The notes under the pieces were generated by a model. It ran no database searches and had not been told where the DNA came from. It saw only the letters and a program-made list of their open reading frames with translations. The translations under genes were made by a program, and so were the position numbers. DNA of 36,628 nt. Origin: Paenibacillus xylanivorans (GTDB taxonomy: Bacteria > Bacillota > Bacilli > Paenibacillales > Paenibacillaceae). Each line of letters opens with the position of its first letter. Within the stretch, counting starts at the first letter, position 1. The stretch covers positions 1-36,628 of the forward strand of contig NZ_LITU01000078.1 of NCBI RefSeq assembly GCF_001280595.1, written 5' to 3'. This document shows, piece by piece, positions 8,376-16,427 of this stretch.

Positions 8376-9059
8376 TCATTTCATAAATCTGGAGAATAAT
8401 CGGTTAGCCTTTTTGGAGAGGTCGTCCATTTTGACATTGGCCTGATCCAGTTGATTATATCCCCATTTGATCGTTTGCAGCATGCGTGGGGATATGGGCG
8501 TACCTTTGATCCGTGGATAAATGTTGTGATAGGCCCAGACGAGATGCTCCCAGCGATTATCATTGCCGTCTTGAATATACTCCGATACGTCGATGACTTT
8601 CCCGCGTCCATTCTGGAGAATTACATTTTTTAGGTGAATGTCTCGTGGGTTTAGGCCACGGCTGAGTACGGCCTCACGCGCTTCGTCTACATCGAGCATG
8701 ACCTGCTCGGGGACCGGAATTCCTTTTTCCAAACATTCGAGCAAGGTATCTCCCGCTTCAAAACTGATCACAAGAATATTACGGCCGCTGCCGTAATAGA
8801 TAGGGAAATAGGGCAGGCCTTTGAGCTGTTCATATACCTGTTTTTCATTTTCCAGTTTGTCCAGGGCATGATCTGAGTACATCTTGAAGGCATACTGCGG
8901 CAAGCCGTCATACATAAATACCGCCGCATCCGTTCCTGTGCCAATACAATTCAGTCCTTCTACATGGCCAATGATGTTCACGAGCTCATTCCGGTCGCTT
9001 CCGATGACTTGGATTTGTTGTAATGCTTCTTCCGCCTGGAACCAATCCGGTCGATTCAT
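8376..9059 (-). CDS. Small serine/threonine kinase-like protein
   Basis: A 227-residue single-domain protein with a protein-kinase-like fold. A glycine-rich loop (IGTGTDAAVFMY, about residues 38-49) is followed by a candidate ATP lysine in YAFKMYSD. The catalytic loop reads PRDIHLKNVIL (about 138-148), supplying Asp and Asn. VIDVSEY (about 156) stands where DFG is expected. It is far shorter than Hanks kinases and lacks a transmembrane or PASTA part, so it is cytoplasmic and resembles the short Bacillus kinase-like or aminoglycoside-phosphotransferase-like proteins. The start follows AAGGAGG. It is convergent with the sigma gene, 20 bp away. The substrate is unknown. Confidence 0.8.
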   Translation of the reverse strand: MNRPDWFQAEEALQQIQVIGSDRNELVNIIGHVEGLNCIGTGTDAAVFMYDGLPQYAFKMYSDHALDKLENEKQVYEQLKGLPYFPIYYGSGRNILVISFEAGDTLLECLEKGIPVPEQVMLDVDEAREAVLSRGLNPRDIHLKNVILQNGRGKVIDVSEYIQDGNDNRWEHLVWAYHNIYPRIKGTPISPRMLQTIKWGYNQLDQANVKMDDLSKKANRLFSRFMK

Positions 9060-9448
9060 GGGTGGTGCCTCCTTTTAGGATATGCCTGTACAATATTTTT
9101 TCATATAAGATCAACTCATGAGTTTTACACTCGGCCGCTCCGCGTGCAGAATAATCTTTCAATCGCTGTTATCCCCAGATTTTTTCTGCCCTCTCCGTTT
9201 TAGTGTAAATCTAAGGTTGATCTTATATCAAAGCAAAATCCTGTACTCTATTTAGTATAGTATGCGTTCTGCTCTGTCATTTCATCTTTTGGTGATGTTA
9301 CTATATAAACGTTACGCATTGAATCGGAAACGGTTGCGGTTAGAAGAAAATAACGGAAGGGTGCTTGCGGCGTTTTTACCCTTTCCTATATACTGTGAGC
9401 ATTAAGGGATCTCATGCAGATCCGGCATACAGAAAGGCAGAATATCTT
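9060..9448. other. Divergent intergenic region with repeat copy B
   Basis: A 389-bp space between the divergent kinase-like and nuclease genes. It holds repeat copy B (9103-9228). The remainder is AT-rich and probably carries both promoters, but I cannot fix their hexamers. An in-frame TTG at 9365 could extend the nuclease by 28 residues, but that extension does not look like the conserved part of the protein. Confidence 0.6.
9103..9228. repeat. Structured intergenic repeat, copy B
   Basis: About 126 bp with perfect 13-bp outer arms (ATATAAGATCAAC at 9103-9115, complement at 9216-9228) and a second perfect 8-bp stem (TTTACACT at 9124-9131, AGTGTAAA at 9202-9209). An alternative inner stem pairs AGATTT (9177-9182) with AAATCT (9207-9212). 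Positions 9135-9182 align with copy A at 2765-2812, including ATCGCTGTTATCCCC. The outer arms differ completely from those of copy A although both copies fold. It could be a miniature mobile element or a structured RNA. Confidence 0.65.
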
Positions 9449-10366
9449 ATGGCACAATACCCGCAGTGGTCTTATTCGCAGTCGCGGGCGAGTATGTTCG
9501 ATGAGTGCCTGCGCAAATATTATTATCATTATTATGGAGCCCATAACGGCTGGAAGGCAGAGTCGGCTGATGAGATGCAGGTACGCCTGTATCGGCTGAA
9601 GCAGCTCAGTAATCTATACCTTGTGTTTGGTGACCTCGCGCACCGGATGTGTGAATCGGCGGTACGCAGCAGGGAGGAAGGCAAAGATAAACCTCGTGAG
9701 CACTTTCTGGAACAGACGATGCGCAAGCTGCTGAATCAGGCGTATGTGGAATCGATGGATCAGGAACAATGGCGGCTGGACCCGAAGAACCGGGTGATGT
9801 TGTCCGAGATGTATTACGGGGATGACACGTTGTATGACCGAATTGCGACGATCAAAGAACGAGCTTCAGCCTGTGTCGGCAATCTGTACCAGACGCTCAC
9901 GTGGGAGGACCTGTACCGCGCGAGTACGGATATTTTGGAAATTGAGAAATGGGATACCATGATGCTGCACGATACGCGTGTGTATGTGAAGATGGACTTG
10001 TTATATCGCCGCAGCAACGGCAACATCGTCATTGTGGACTGGAAGACGGGCAAGGAGGATGACTTTTCGGATCAGTTGATGCTGTACGCATCCTATGTGA
10101 GGGAGCATTACCGGGTTCCACTGGAGCAAATTGAGCTGCGAGTGGAGTATCTATTAACCGGGACGCACCGAGAGTTCACGGCAACGGAAGAGGATATCCT
10201 GAAGGTGGAGGAAAACGTGGGGCGGTATATTGTTGAGATGCGCTCCTGTGTGGATGATGAGTATTACAACCGTCCCAAGGACGTCTCCTATTTCACGCCA
10301 ATGCCTTCGCGCCGTGCTTGCCGGGACTGCAATTTCCGCGAGGTGTGCAGCGAACGTGCAGTATAG
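9449..10366 (+). CDS. PD-(D/E)XK nuclease (RecB/Cas4-like, probable Fe-S cluster)
   Basis: A 305-residue RecB-family nuclease-like protein from ATG 9449 (a TTG at 9365 would add 28 residues). Core motifs are the early His in FGDLAHRMCE, Asp in VYVKMDLLYRR (about 208) and the catalytic VIVDWKTGKEDDF (about 222-234), followed by QLMLYASYV, a QxxxY-type motif. One Cys near the N-terminus (FDECLRKYYYHYYG) and three at the C-terminus (ACRDCNFREVC) match the four-cysteine Fe-S arrangement of AddB and Cas4 nucleases. No helicase or CRISPR gene adjoins it, so it is a stand-alone nuclease of unknown role, possibly DNA repair. Confidence 0.87.
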   Translation: MAQYPQWSYSQSRASMFDECLRKYYYHYYGAHNGWKAESADEMQVRLYRLKQLSNLYLVFGDLAHRMCESAVRSREEGKDKPREHFLEQTMRKLLNQAYVESMDQEQWRLDPKNRVMLSEMYYGDDTLYDRIATIKERASACVGNLYQTLTWEDLYRASTDILEIEKWDTMMLHDTRVYVKMDLLYRRSNGNIVIVDWKTGKEDDFSDQLMLYASYVREHYRVPLEQIELRVEYLLTGTHREFTATEEDILKVEENVGRYIVEMRSCVDDEYYNRPKDVSYFTPMPSRRACRDCNFREVCSERAV

Positions 10367-10417
10367 TGAGCCACCTGAAGCCGCCTCAGATCTCATCCCT
10401 TTTTGTCTGAAAAGCAA

Positions 10418-10457
10418 GAAGCGCCAGCCTGGACAGGTTCTGCCCGACTGGCGCTTC
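10418..10457. terminator. Bidirectional stem-loop terminator
   Basis: GAAGCGCCAG (10418-10427) pairs perfectly with CTGGCGCTTC (10448-10457). It lies between the convergent nuclease and alanine dehydrogenase genes. On the minus strand the stem is followed by a T-rich run, so it probably ends the ald transcript. Confidence 0.8.
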
Positions 10458-10513
10458 TATTTCGTTCCACAGGCCGGGCAACAAGGCGCCGGGTGGGAAC
10501 GGTCATCTCAAGC

Positions 10514-11653
10514 TTACTGGACCGCGGCGGTATTCTCCAGCGCCTGTCCTGCGGGAACGTAGGCATGCCCGAGATCCCGGGCAACCGCCTCATACGTGAT
10601 ATGTCCATTCAGCACGTTTACCGCGCTGCGAATGGACGAACTGCCGCGAATCGCGGCGGCTGCACCGTGGTTCGCCAGCTGCATCGCGTAAGGCATGGTG
10701 GCGTTGGTCAGCGCCACCGTAGACGTGCGCGGCACCGCGCCTGGCATGTTCGCTACCGCGTAATGCACCACACCATGCTTCACATAGGTCGGCTCATCAT
10801 GGGTCGTGATATGATCAATGGTCTCCACAATTCCGCCCTGATCAATCGCCACATCCACAATGACCGAACCAGGTGCCATGGTGGTGACCATTTGCTCGCT
10901 GACAAGGGTTGGCGCTTTGGCGCCCGGAATCAGCACCGCACAGATCAGCAGGTCGGCAGCCGCAACAGCCGACGCAATATTAGATGGACTCGATACCAGC
11001 GTATGAATCTGATTGCCAAAAATATCATCCAGATGCCGCAGACGATTCAGATTCAAATCGATGATGGTCACATCCGCACCGAGACCAATCGCAATTTTGG
11101 CGGCATTCGTACCTACCGTGCCACCACCAATAACCACGACCTTGCCACGGCTTACGCCGGGTACGCCGGATAACAGAATGCCTTTGCCGCCTTCCGTTTT
11201 CTCAAGCAGCTGGGCTCCAATTTGTGCTGACATACGTCCGGCAACTTCACTCATCGGGGTGAGCAGAGGCAGCGTACCGTTGACCTCCAGTGTCTCATAC
11301 GCAATGGCGGTTACCCGGCTTTCAATCAGTGCCTTCGCCAATGCAGGCTCCGCTGCGAGGTGCAGGTAAGTGAAGAGAATCAAGCCAGGACGAAAATAGG
11401 CGTATTCGCTGGCAAGGGGTTCTTTCACCTTGATGATCATATCTGCCTCTGACCATACGGATGCAGCCGTATCCCGAAGCTCCGCTCCGGCCGATTGATA
11501 CTCGCTGTCCGTGAATCCACTGCCGAGTCCCGCGCCTCGTTCAATCATTACCTGATGTCCGGCTCTGACCAAATCAGCAGCTCCAGCTGGTGTCATTGCT
11601 ATACGGTTTTCATTGTTTTTAATTTCTTTCGGAATTCCGATTCTCATTGCCAT
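10514..11653 (-). CDS. ald: Alanine dehydrogenase
   Basis: A 379-residue NAD-dependent L-alanine dehydrogenase (alanine to pyruvate and ammonium), close to the family's usual length of about 370. It begins with the family N-terminus MRIGIPKEIKNNENRIAMTP. Catalytic-region residues are visible: Lys in IIKVKEPLASEY and the YLHLA segment (His about 97). The NAD-binding motif is VVVIGGGTVGTNAAKIA (about 172-188). It is a soluble cytoplasmic enzyme, a hexamer in characterised relatives. The start shown gives MAMRIG; MRIG two codons in is possible. It is divergent from the PucR-type regulator, the same arrangement as ald/adeR in Bacillus subtilis, so alanine-responsive activation is likely. Confidence 0.96.
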   Translation of the reverse strand: MAMRIGIPKEIKNNENRIAMTPAGAADLVRAGHQVMIERGAGLGSGFTDSEYQSAGAELRDTAASVWSEADMIIKVKEPLASEYAYFRPGLILFTYLHLAAEPALAKALIESRVTAIAYETLEVNGTLPLLTPMSEVAGRMSAQIGAQLLEKTEGGKGILLSGVPGVSRGKVVVIGGGTVGTNAAKIAIGLGADVTIIDLNLNRLRHLDDIFGNQIHTLVSSPSNIASAVAAADLLICAVLIPGAKAPTLVSEQMVTTMAPGSVIVDVAIDQGGIVETIDHITTHDEPTYVKHGVVHYAVANMPGAVPRTSTVALTNATMPYAMQLANHGAAAAIRGSSSIRSAVNVLNGHITYEAVARDLGHAYVPAGQALENTAAVQ

Positions 11654-11781
11654 GCACCTCGTCCATTTAATGGTTGTTAGCTTATACTACAAGTTTATGA
11701 CCTGGATAACAGATTTGCACCTTACCTAATGTCTATACTTTGGAGAATTGAATCAACATAATGTCGAGAAAAGACTATTCA

Positions 11782-11793
11782 GGACATTTGTCC
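11782..11793. promoter_or_regulatory. Candidate AdeR operator in the ald-adeR divergent region
   Basis: GGACATTTGTCC is an inverted repeat (GGACA-TT-TGTCC) just upstream of a TATAAT (11800-11805) that could be the -10 of the PucR-type gene. It could mediate autoregulation, or it could be chance. Nothing besides position links it to AdeR. Confidence 0.3.
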
Positions 11794-11837
11794 ATAGCTT
11801 ATAATGTAAGAAAAAATGACACTATGAGGGATCGATA

Positions 11838-13508
11838 TTGAGAAATGATCGAGTGTTTACGATAAAGGATATTCTGGCTCGCCCCGTCTTTGCCAAAGCC
11901 CGGCTTGCTGCGGGGAAAGAAGGAACATCCCGTCAGGTCGGATGGGTTCATGTGTTGGAGATTACTAATGTTTCTCCATTTGTAAGCCCCCATGATCTTA
12001 TTTTATCCACAGGACTTTGGCTTCAATCGGAAGAAGGGCGTGAAGAATATCTGCTCCAGTTAATTCAGAGCGAAGCGGCGGGGCTATGCGTGGAGTTTGG
12101 AACGAGTATTCATGGTATTCCCGAAGAATTGATTGAACTGGCTGACAGGCATCAATTCCCAGTTATCGTGTTCCAGCAACCGGTCCGTTTTGTTGAGATT
12201 ACGCAAGATATTCACGCTTTGCTTATTAATCATCAGCACCAGCTGCTGAAGAGCCTGGAGACCTATTCCCGTCAGCTTCAGCAGCGAACTTTACAGAGTA
12301 CAGACATGTCGGCTGTGCTTAACCTTCTGCATGAATACGCGGTCAAGCCGGTGGTGTATATCTCGTCCATGGAACCGGGGAGTTTTGTGCCGGAGCTGCC
12401 TTCGGAGACACAGCAGGCGATCTACACATGGTACGAGCAGGAGGTTGAGCATCTGGATCTCAATGATTCAGACACCGAGTTATGGTTCCATCTGGATGAG
12501 GAACAGGTGTTACTGTGTCACCCGGTCGTATGTTTTGGTCAGGTGTTCTCCGCTGTCGGCATGGTTGTACATCCTTCAGCACCCGTTGAGTATCTCAAGC
12601 TAATGCTTGATTATACAGCGAAGGCAGCTGCGGCACTGACTTTGCGCTCCCAGTTTCTGGAGGAGAAGATGGTACGCAACCAGAATGAGTTAATCCAGGA
12701 TCTGATGAACGGTAACATTCTTCATGAGGAGCAGGCTCAGACCCGAATGGGACTTCGTCTGCTGGTGAAGGGACAGTATTGGTTTGCAGGCGGGGTTATT
12801 GAGATGGAGCACCGTCTGAAAGGAATCGGCCGTGAGCGAATGGAATCCAACCATCAGGATATTCTGGTTCTGCTGCGTTCCTTGCTCAAAAAGAACAATC
12901 TGTCCAGCCTCATTATGCTGAAAAATAATCAGGTATACGTATGCTGTGCCAAGGAAGAGAGCAAGACATCCACACGAAATCAACTGGTGAAATCGTTGGA
13001 AGGCATTCTTGGTGATGTGAAGCGGTTTGCGAGTCGCAACCTGAAGCAGGTTGCGATTCATGCCGGATTTGGCAAGATGCGCAACCGTTTAACAGGCATG
13101 CCGGACAGTCTGCGGGAAGCATATCAGGTCATCGAGGTTTCGCGATCCGTAGATCGGCTGGAACATATTCATTTTTACGAACGCATGGGTATATATCAAA
13201 TGCTAAAAGCACTGCCCCAATCGTTTCTGCAGCCTTTTGTGAATGACCATCTGGGCGTTCTGATTGAATATGATCAGACACATCATCTAAGGCTGGTTGA
13301 GACATTGGATGCCTTTCTGCAAAACTTCGGTTCCAAGCGGGATACGGCGGCTCAATTGTTCATACATCGGCAAACCTTGTACAATAGATTGGAGAAATTA
13401 GAAGAATTACTGGGATCTGACTTTATGGATCAGGAGAGAAGGATCTGCCTGGAGATGGCGCTGCTTGCTCATGCCATGATCGAGGAGGAACAGGGTTTTC
13501 CGTCTTGA
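11838..13508 (+). CDS. adeR: PucR-family regulator, probable AdeR activator of ald
   Basis: A 556-residue PucR-type regulator. The N-terminal PucR domain (about residues 5-125) starts FTIKDILARPVFAKARLAAGKEGTSRQVGWVHV in pattern. A GGDEF-like middle region follows (about 290-420). The C-terminal PucR helix-turn-helix is near FGSKRDTAAQLFIHRQTLYNRLEKLEELLG (about 500-530). The start is TTG 11838, 6 nt after GAGGGA; the nearest ATG is in another frame. In B. subtilis the PucR-type AdeR is encoded divergently from ald and activates it. The same layout here supports the name, though orthology is inferred. Confidence 0.85.
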   Translation: MRNDRVFTIKDILARPVFAKARLAAGKEGTSRQVGWVHVLEITNVSPFVSPHDLILSTGLWLQSEEGREEYLLQLIQSEAAGLCVEFGTSIHGIPEELIELADRHQFPVIVFQQPVRFVEITQDIHALLINHQHQLLKSLETYSRQLQQRTLQSTDMSAVLNLLHEYAVKPVVYISSMEPGSFVPELPSETQQAIYTWYEQEVEHLDLNDSDTELWFHLDEEQVLLCHPVVCFGQVFSAVGMVVHPSAPVEYLKLMLDYTAKAAAALTLRSQFLEEKMVRNQNELIQDLMNGNILHEEQAQTRMGLRLLVKGQYWFAGGVIEMEHRLKGIGRERMESNHQDILVLLRSLLKKNNLSSLIMLKNNQVYVCCAKEESKTSTRNQLVKSLEGILGDVKRFASRNLKQVAIHAGFGKMRNRLTGMPDSLREAYQVIEVSRSVDRLEHIHFYERMGIYQMLKALPQSFLQPFVNDHLGVLIEYDQTHHLRLVETLDAFLQNFGSKRDTAAQLFIHRQTLYNRLEKLEELLGSDFMDQERRICLEMALLAHAMIEEEQGFPS

Positions 13509-14192
13509 TAGACCAAGCTGGAATACCGTCCAGACTGTGCATCATTGAAAGATCTGCACAGTCTAGCAATTTTTACTGATGCGACGAGAGTGTCGTAATG
13601 CTCTCGGTAATACGGGGTTGCCAGAAGCCGGGCGACGGCCGCGAAACAGTCTGGGTTGGCCAGAGGAAGGTGCAAGGGATAACGAGGTGGGAGCGGCCAA
13701 GCGATATGGGGAGGAACTTCGCTCCGGAAGAGTTTCTGTATCCCGCTTTTTGAATGAAACACCGCTTTGACACAACCATTCATCAAGTCGTTCACGGTTG
13801 ATTCCTAGTTGTCCGCTCAAATTACAGATATCGAGATTTTTTCTCACACAAATCCGCCTTTCCTGTAATATCGGGCTCTATAAGTTCTGAAAGGGAAGCA
13901 TGAAGTTCGAAAATAATAGATGCATATGGACTTCAGCGTTCTGCATCACATCAAATGCCCACTTGATTGGTGTGCTCGATTAGCGGAATGGTGAATATGT
14001 TGAACAGCGGCATGAAAGATGTATGTACCCTGTGTTAAACGTTTGCATACAGCTGTTTTATATATTTTTCTATAATTTGGCTTTTCACTAAATTTTATCA
14101 CTTCATGTGTAACTGTGCGTCTCAATATAGTCTCAACTTTGTGAGAAAATCAAGATTATGAAAAGTACCAGTATCTAGTACGGAGGACACAG
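13509..14192. other. 684-bp region without a convincing gene
   Basis: Apart from the stem-loop at 13532-13564 I see no well-supported gene. A minus-strand frame (GTG at 13847 after GGAAAGGCGG, 94 codons) begins with a protein-like stretch, and the overlapping frame to 13795 continues with another. This could be a decayed gene with a frameshift, but no family is recognisable. The last 150 bp before the ATPase gene are AT-rich and may hold its promoter; a TATAAT lies near 14090. Confidence 0.5.
13532..13564 (+). terminator. Terminator of the PucR-type gene
   Basis: A perfect 10-bp stem (AGACTGTGCA with TGCACAGTCT) is followed on the plus strand by AGCAATTTTT. It begins 23 bp after the adeR stop codon. 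This is a typical intrinsic terminator. Confidence 0.82.
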
Positions 14193-16262
14193 ATGGGAAA
14201 CAGTAGTGAGGTTCAATGCGACAAATATTATGGTCATGGAAAGCGTTTCGTGGGTCGAGCCAAGGAATTGATGATGTTGGACCGATGGTTCAGCAATCCA
14301 GAAGCACCTTTAACTATTTTTTCAGTTACCGGCATGGGGGGGATTGGTAAATCCTCCTTGCTGTCCGAGATGTTGTCCGTTGCTCGAAATCAGGGAGCGA
14401 CCGCCATATGGATGGATGGCAGATCCTGCGGCTCGACACCGTCGGTCTTTTTGGAGTATTTGTCCTCTACACTGGGGCTGGAGACCATGCGTAGTGACGG
14501 TAACCCTCGGCCATTAAGTCTTCTGAGTGAGACTTCAGTACAGAAGCGGCTGGTCCTTGCTGTGGATAATTATGAAGAACTGGCTCTTCTGGAGAGCTGG
14601 TTTATGGAAGTCTTCGTATCCAAGCTTCCATTATACGGTGTGCTCATCATTCTGGCCTCACGACCGGAGCCTGCTTCAGCGTGGCGGACACATCCAAGGT
14701 TGCAGCAACGCCTCGTGCAGATGCCTCTTCAACATTTTACGTGTGAAGAAGTGTCCGAATATATTTCTGTGGTAGGTTCATTGAACAAGAGTACTGCGGG
14801 GACGATTGCACGTGTGACGGATGGACATCCGCTGGGGCTGGCTCTTGCGGTGGAGGCTGCGGATCAGCGCAGGAATATTCCTCTTTCAGATTGGACCGAA
14901 TTGTCACAGATGATTAGTGCCAGGCTGCTGCTTGAATTGACGCTTCCCCGCCTGCATCCGATGGTAGAGGTATTAACACTGCTAGAAACAGCGAATCAGG
15001 AATTGTTGGCATCCGTGCTGCAAACCGAGGTGACGCTTGAAGAATACAACGTTCTGAGGCGGATGTCGTTCATTCGTTCTGGTCCTAATGGTCTGGCGCT
15101 GCATGATATGGCCAGATTACATCTGCTTCGGGATTTTCGTCAACGTGAACCACAGCGTTTACAAGCCATGCGTGTGCGAATTGCGGGACTGCTCAAGCCA
15201 CTCCATGAACAAGCCGGTCCGCATGAGAGGCGCCAGATTGCCAGAAAAATGCTCCTTTTGTGTCAGGAATCCATGCTCCAGCATCGGAAATACGCTGATG
15301 TGTCAGCGGATTCACTGTTTTCTCCGATGGAAGTGATGCGGGCGGAGGACTTGCCGGCGTTGCACAAATTGCTCCGACAGTGGTGTGAGTATAGTATGGA
15401 GCCCTGGCAGGCGCCGTCTTATCCTGCTTTTCTGGATGAACTTGCACACCGTTATCCTGAGGGGATTGTATTGATGCGTGACAAGGATGGCGAGCCGATC
15501 GCGATGTTCATAACGGTGCTTGTGCACCGGGAGAGCAGTGGGATGCTTTCCAGCTATTTTCCAAACGAAATGCAGGAGTGTTTCACACCCGAGGAGTTGA
15601 ATTGCGATCCGGACCAGACGGATACTCACTTTGCGGTACTCGCGGCGGCAAGGGATGATGTGCCTGGCTACAAACGTGAAGAACTAGTGGGTTACATGTC
15701 GCTGGATCGGTTGTCGCTCTTGGGAGAAGGGGCCAGAGTTATACTGATCGCAACCAATCCGCATCTGAAGCTGTTTTTGCAGAGCATTGGTTTTCGGAGT
15801 AGAAGAGCACGTACTCGTTTATGTGACCTGTATGCAGATCAGGCAAATGTGCTGGATCTGGATTTGCGCAGTGGACAATTCGGTGACTGGGTTATGTCTC
15901 TTTTGGGTCTGGATACGAAGAGCAGCGGGTTACAGCAGGGAACATCTGGCGTGAGTCAGGTTCCCTGGTCCGAACAGGATGTGCGCAAAATGCTGACTCA
16001 TCTGCATTCTCCCGGAGAATTGCATGAGTACGCATCGCGAGTGAATGGTATGACGGATGGAATTCATCTACAGACGCATATATTGGATTTGCTGGAGGGC
16101 CGGATTCATGGGATCTCCCAGCAAGATCAGATGCTGTTATACGCGGCCTATTGGACACATGCTGGCAATCCAACTGCCGCAGCACAGGCATGCTCGATGA
16201 GCCGGGCCACATTCTATCGGCATCTGCGAGCCGCTTTGATCCGACTAGCAAGAGTGCTATAG
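14193..16262 (+). CDS. STAND-type ATPase with GNAT-like middle and C-terminal HTH
   Basis: A 689-residue protein. Residues about 20-330 form a STAND/NACHT-like NTPase module: FVGRAKEL leader, Walker A GMGGIGKSSLL (about 50-60), Walker B LVLAVDNYEEL (about 118-128), sensor-like IILASRPEPAS, then a winged-helix-like part (GPNGLALHDMARLHLL). Residues about 385-560 look like an acetyltransferase fold (IVLMRDKDGEPIAMF; VILIATNPHLKLFLQSIGF), though I cannot confirm an acetyl-CoA motif. The C-terminus (about 650-689) is an HTH-like AAAQACSMSRATFYRHLRAAL. No signal or membrane segment is visible. ATG follows GGAGG by 6 nt. It stands alone and resembles a signal-integrating regulator; its target is unknown. 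Confidence 0.75.
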   Translation: MGNSSEVQCDKYYGHGKRFVGRAKELMMLDRWFSNPEAPLTIFSVTGMGGIGKSSLLSEMLSVARNQGATAIWMDGRSCGSTPSVFLEYLSSTLGLETMRSDGNPRPLSLLSETSVQKRLVLAVDNYEELALLESWFMEVFVSKLPLYGVLIILASRPEPASAWRTHPRLQQRLVQMPLQHFTCEEVSEYISVVGSLNKSTAGTIARVTDGHPLGLALAVEAADQRRNIPLSDWTELSQMISARLLLELTLPRLHPMVEVLTLLETANQELLASVLQTEVTLEEYNVLRRMSFIRSGPNGLALHDMARLHLLRDFRQREPQRLQAMRVRIAGLLKPLHEQAGPHERRQIARKMLLLCQESMLQHRKYADVSADSLFSPMEVMRAEDLPALHKLLRQWCEYSMEPWQAPSYPAFLDELAHRYPEGIVLMRDKDGEPIAMFITVLVHRESSGMLSSYFPNEMQECFTPEELNCDPDQTDTHFAVLAAARDDVPGYKREELVGYMSLDRLSLLGEGARVILIATNPHLKLFLQSIGFRSRRARTRLCDLYADQANVLDLDLRSGQFGDWVMSLLGLDTKSSGLQQGTSGVSQVPWSEQDVRKMLTHLHSPGELHEYASRVNGMTDGIHLQTHILDLLEGRIHGISQQDQMLLYAAYWTHAGNPTAAAQACSMSRATFYRHLRAALIRLARVL

Positions 16263-16322
16263 GTTGAGAGAAAGAATAATACGGACCCAGTGGAAATTAG
16301 AATCATTGGAATAAACCCAAAA

Positions 16323-16367
16323 AACACACAGTAACCGGCCAATTGAGCCAGTCCTGCGTGTTTTTTT
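16323..16367. terminator. Bidirectional terminator between ATPase and lipoprotein genes
   Basis: ACACACAG (16324-16331) pairs with CTGCGTGT (16354-16361, one G-T pair). A run of Ts follows on the plus strand, and a run of As precedes it, which reads as Ts for the minus strand. It separates the convergent ATPase and siderophore-binding genes. Confidence 0.75.
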
Positions 16368-16427
16368 GATGGGGTCAATCAAATGAACATGAGATCAAGG
16401 GTTCATAAAGCGATTGAAACTGAAATA

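Noticed and set aside
10403..11173. 256-codon plus-strand open frame opposite alanine dehydrogenase
   Set aside because: It is the antisense shadow of ald: no ribosome site, Arg/His-rich low-complexity translation and no family resemblance.
13579..13770. 63-codon plus-strand open frame after adeR
   Set aside because: No ribosome site; it starts directly behind the adeR terminator and shows no family features.
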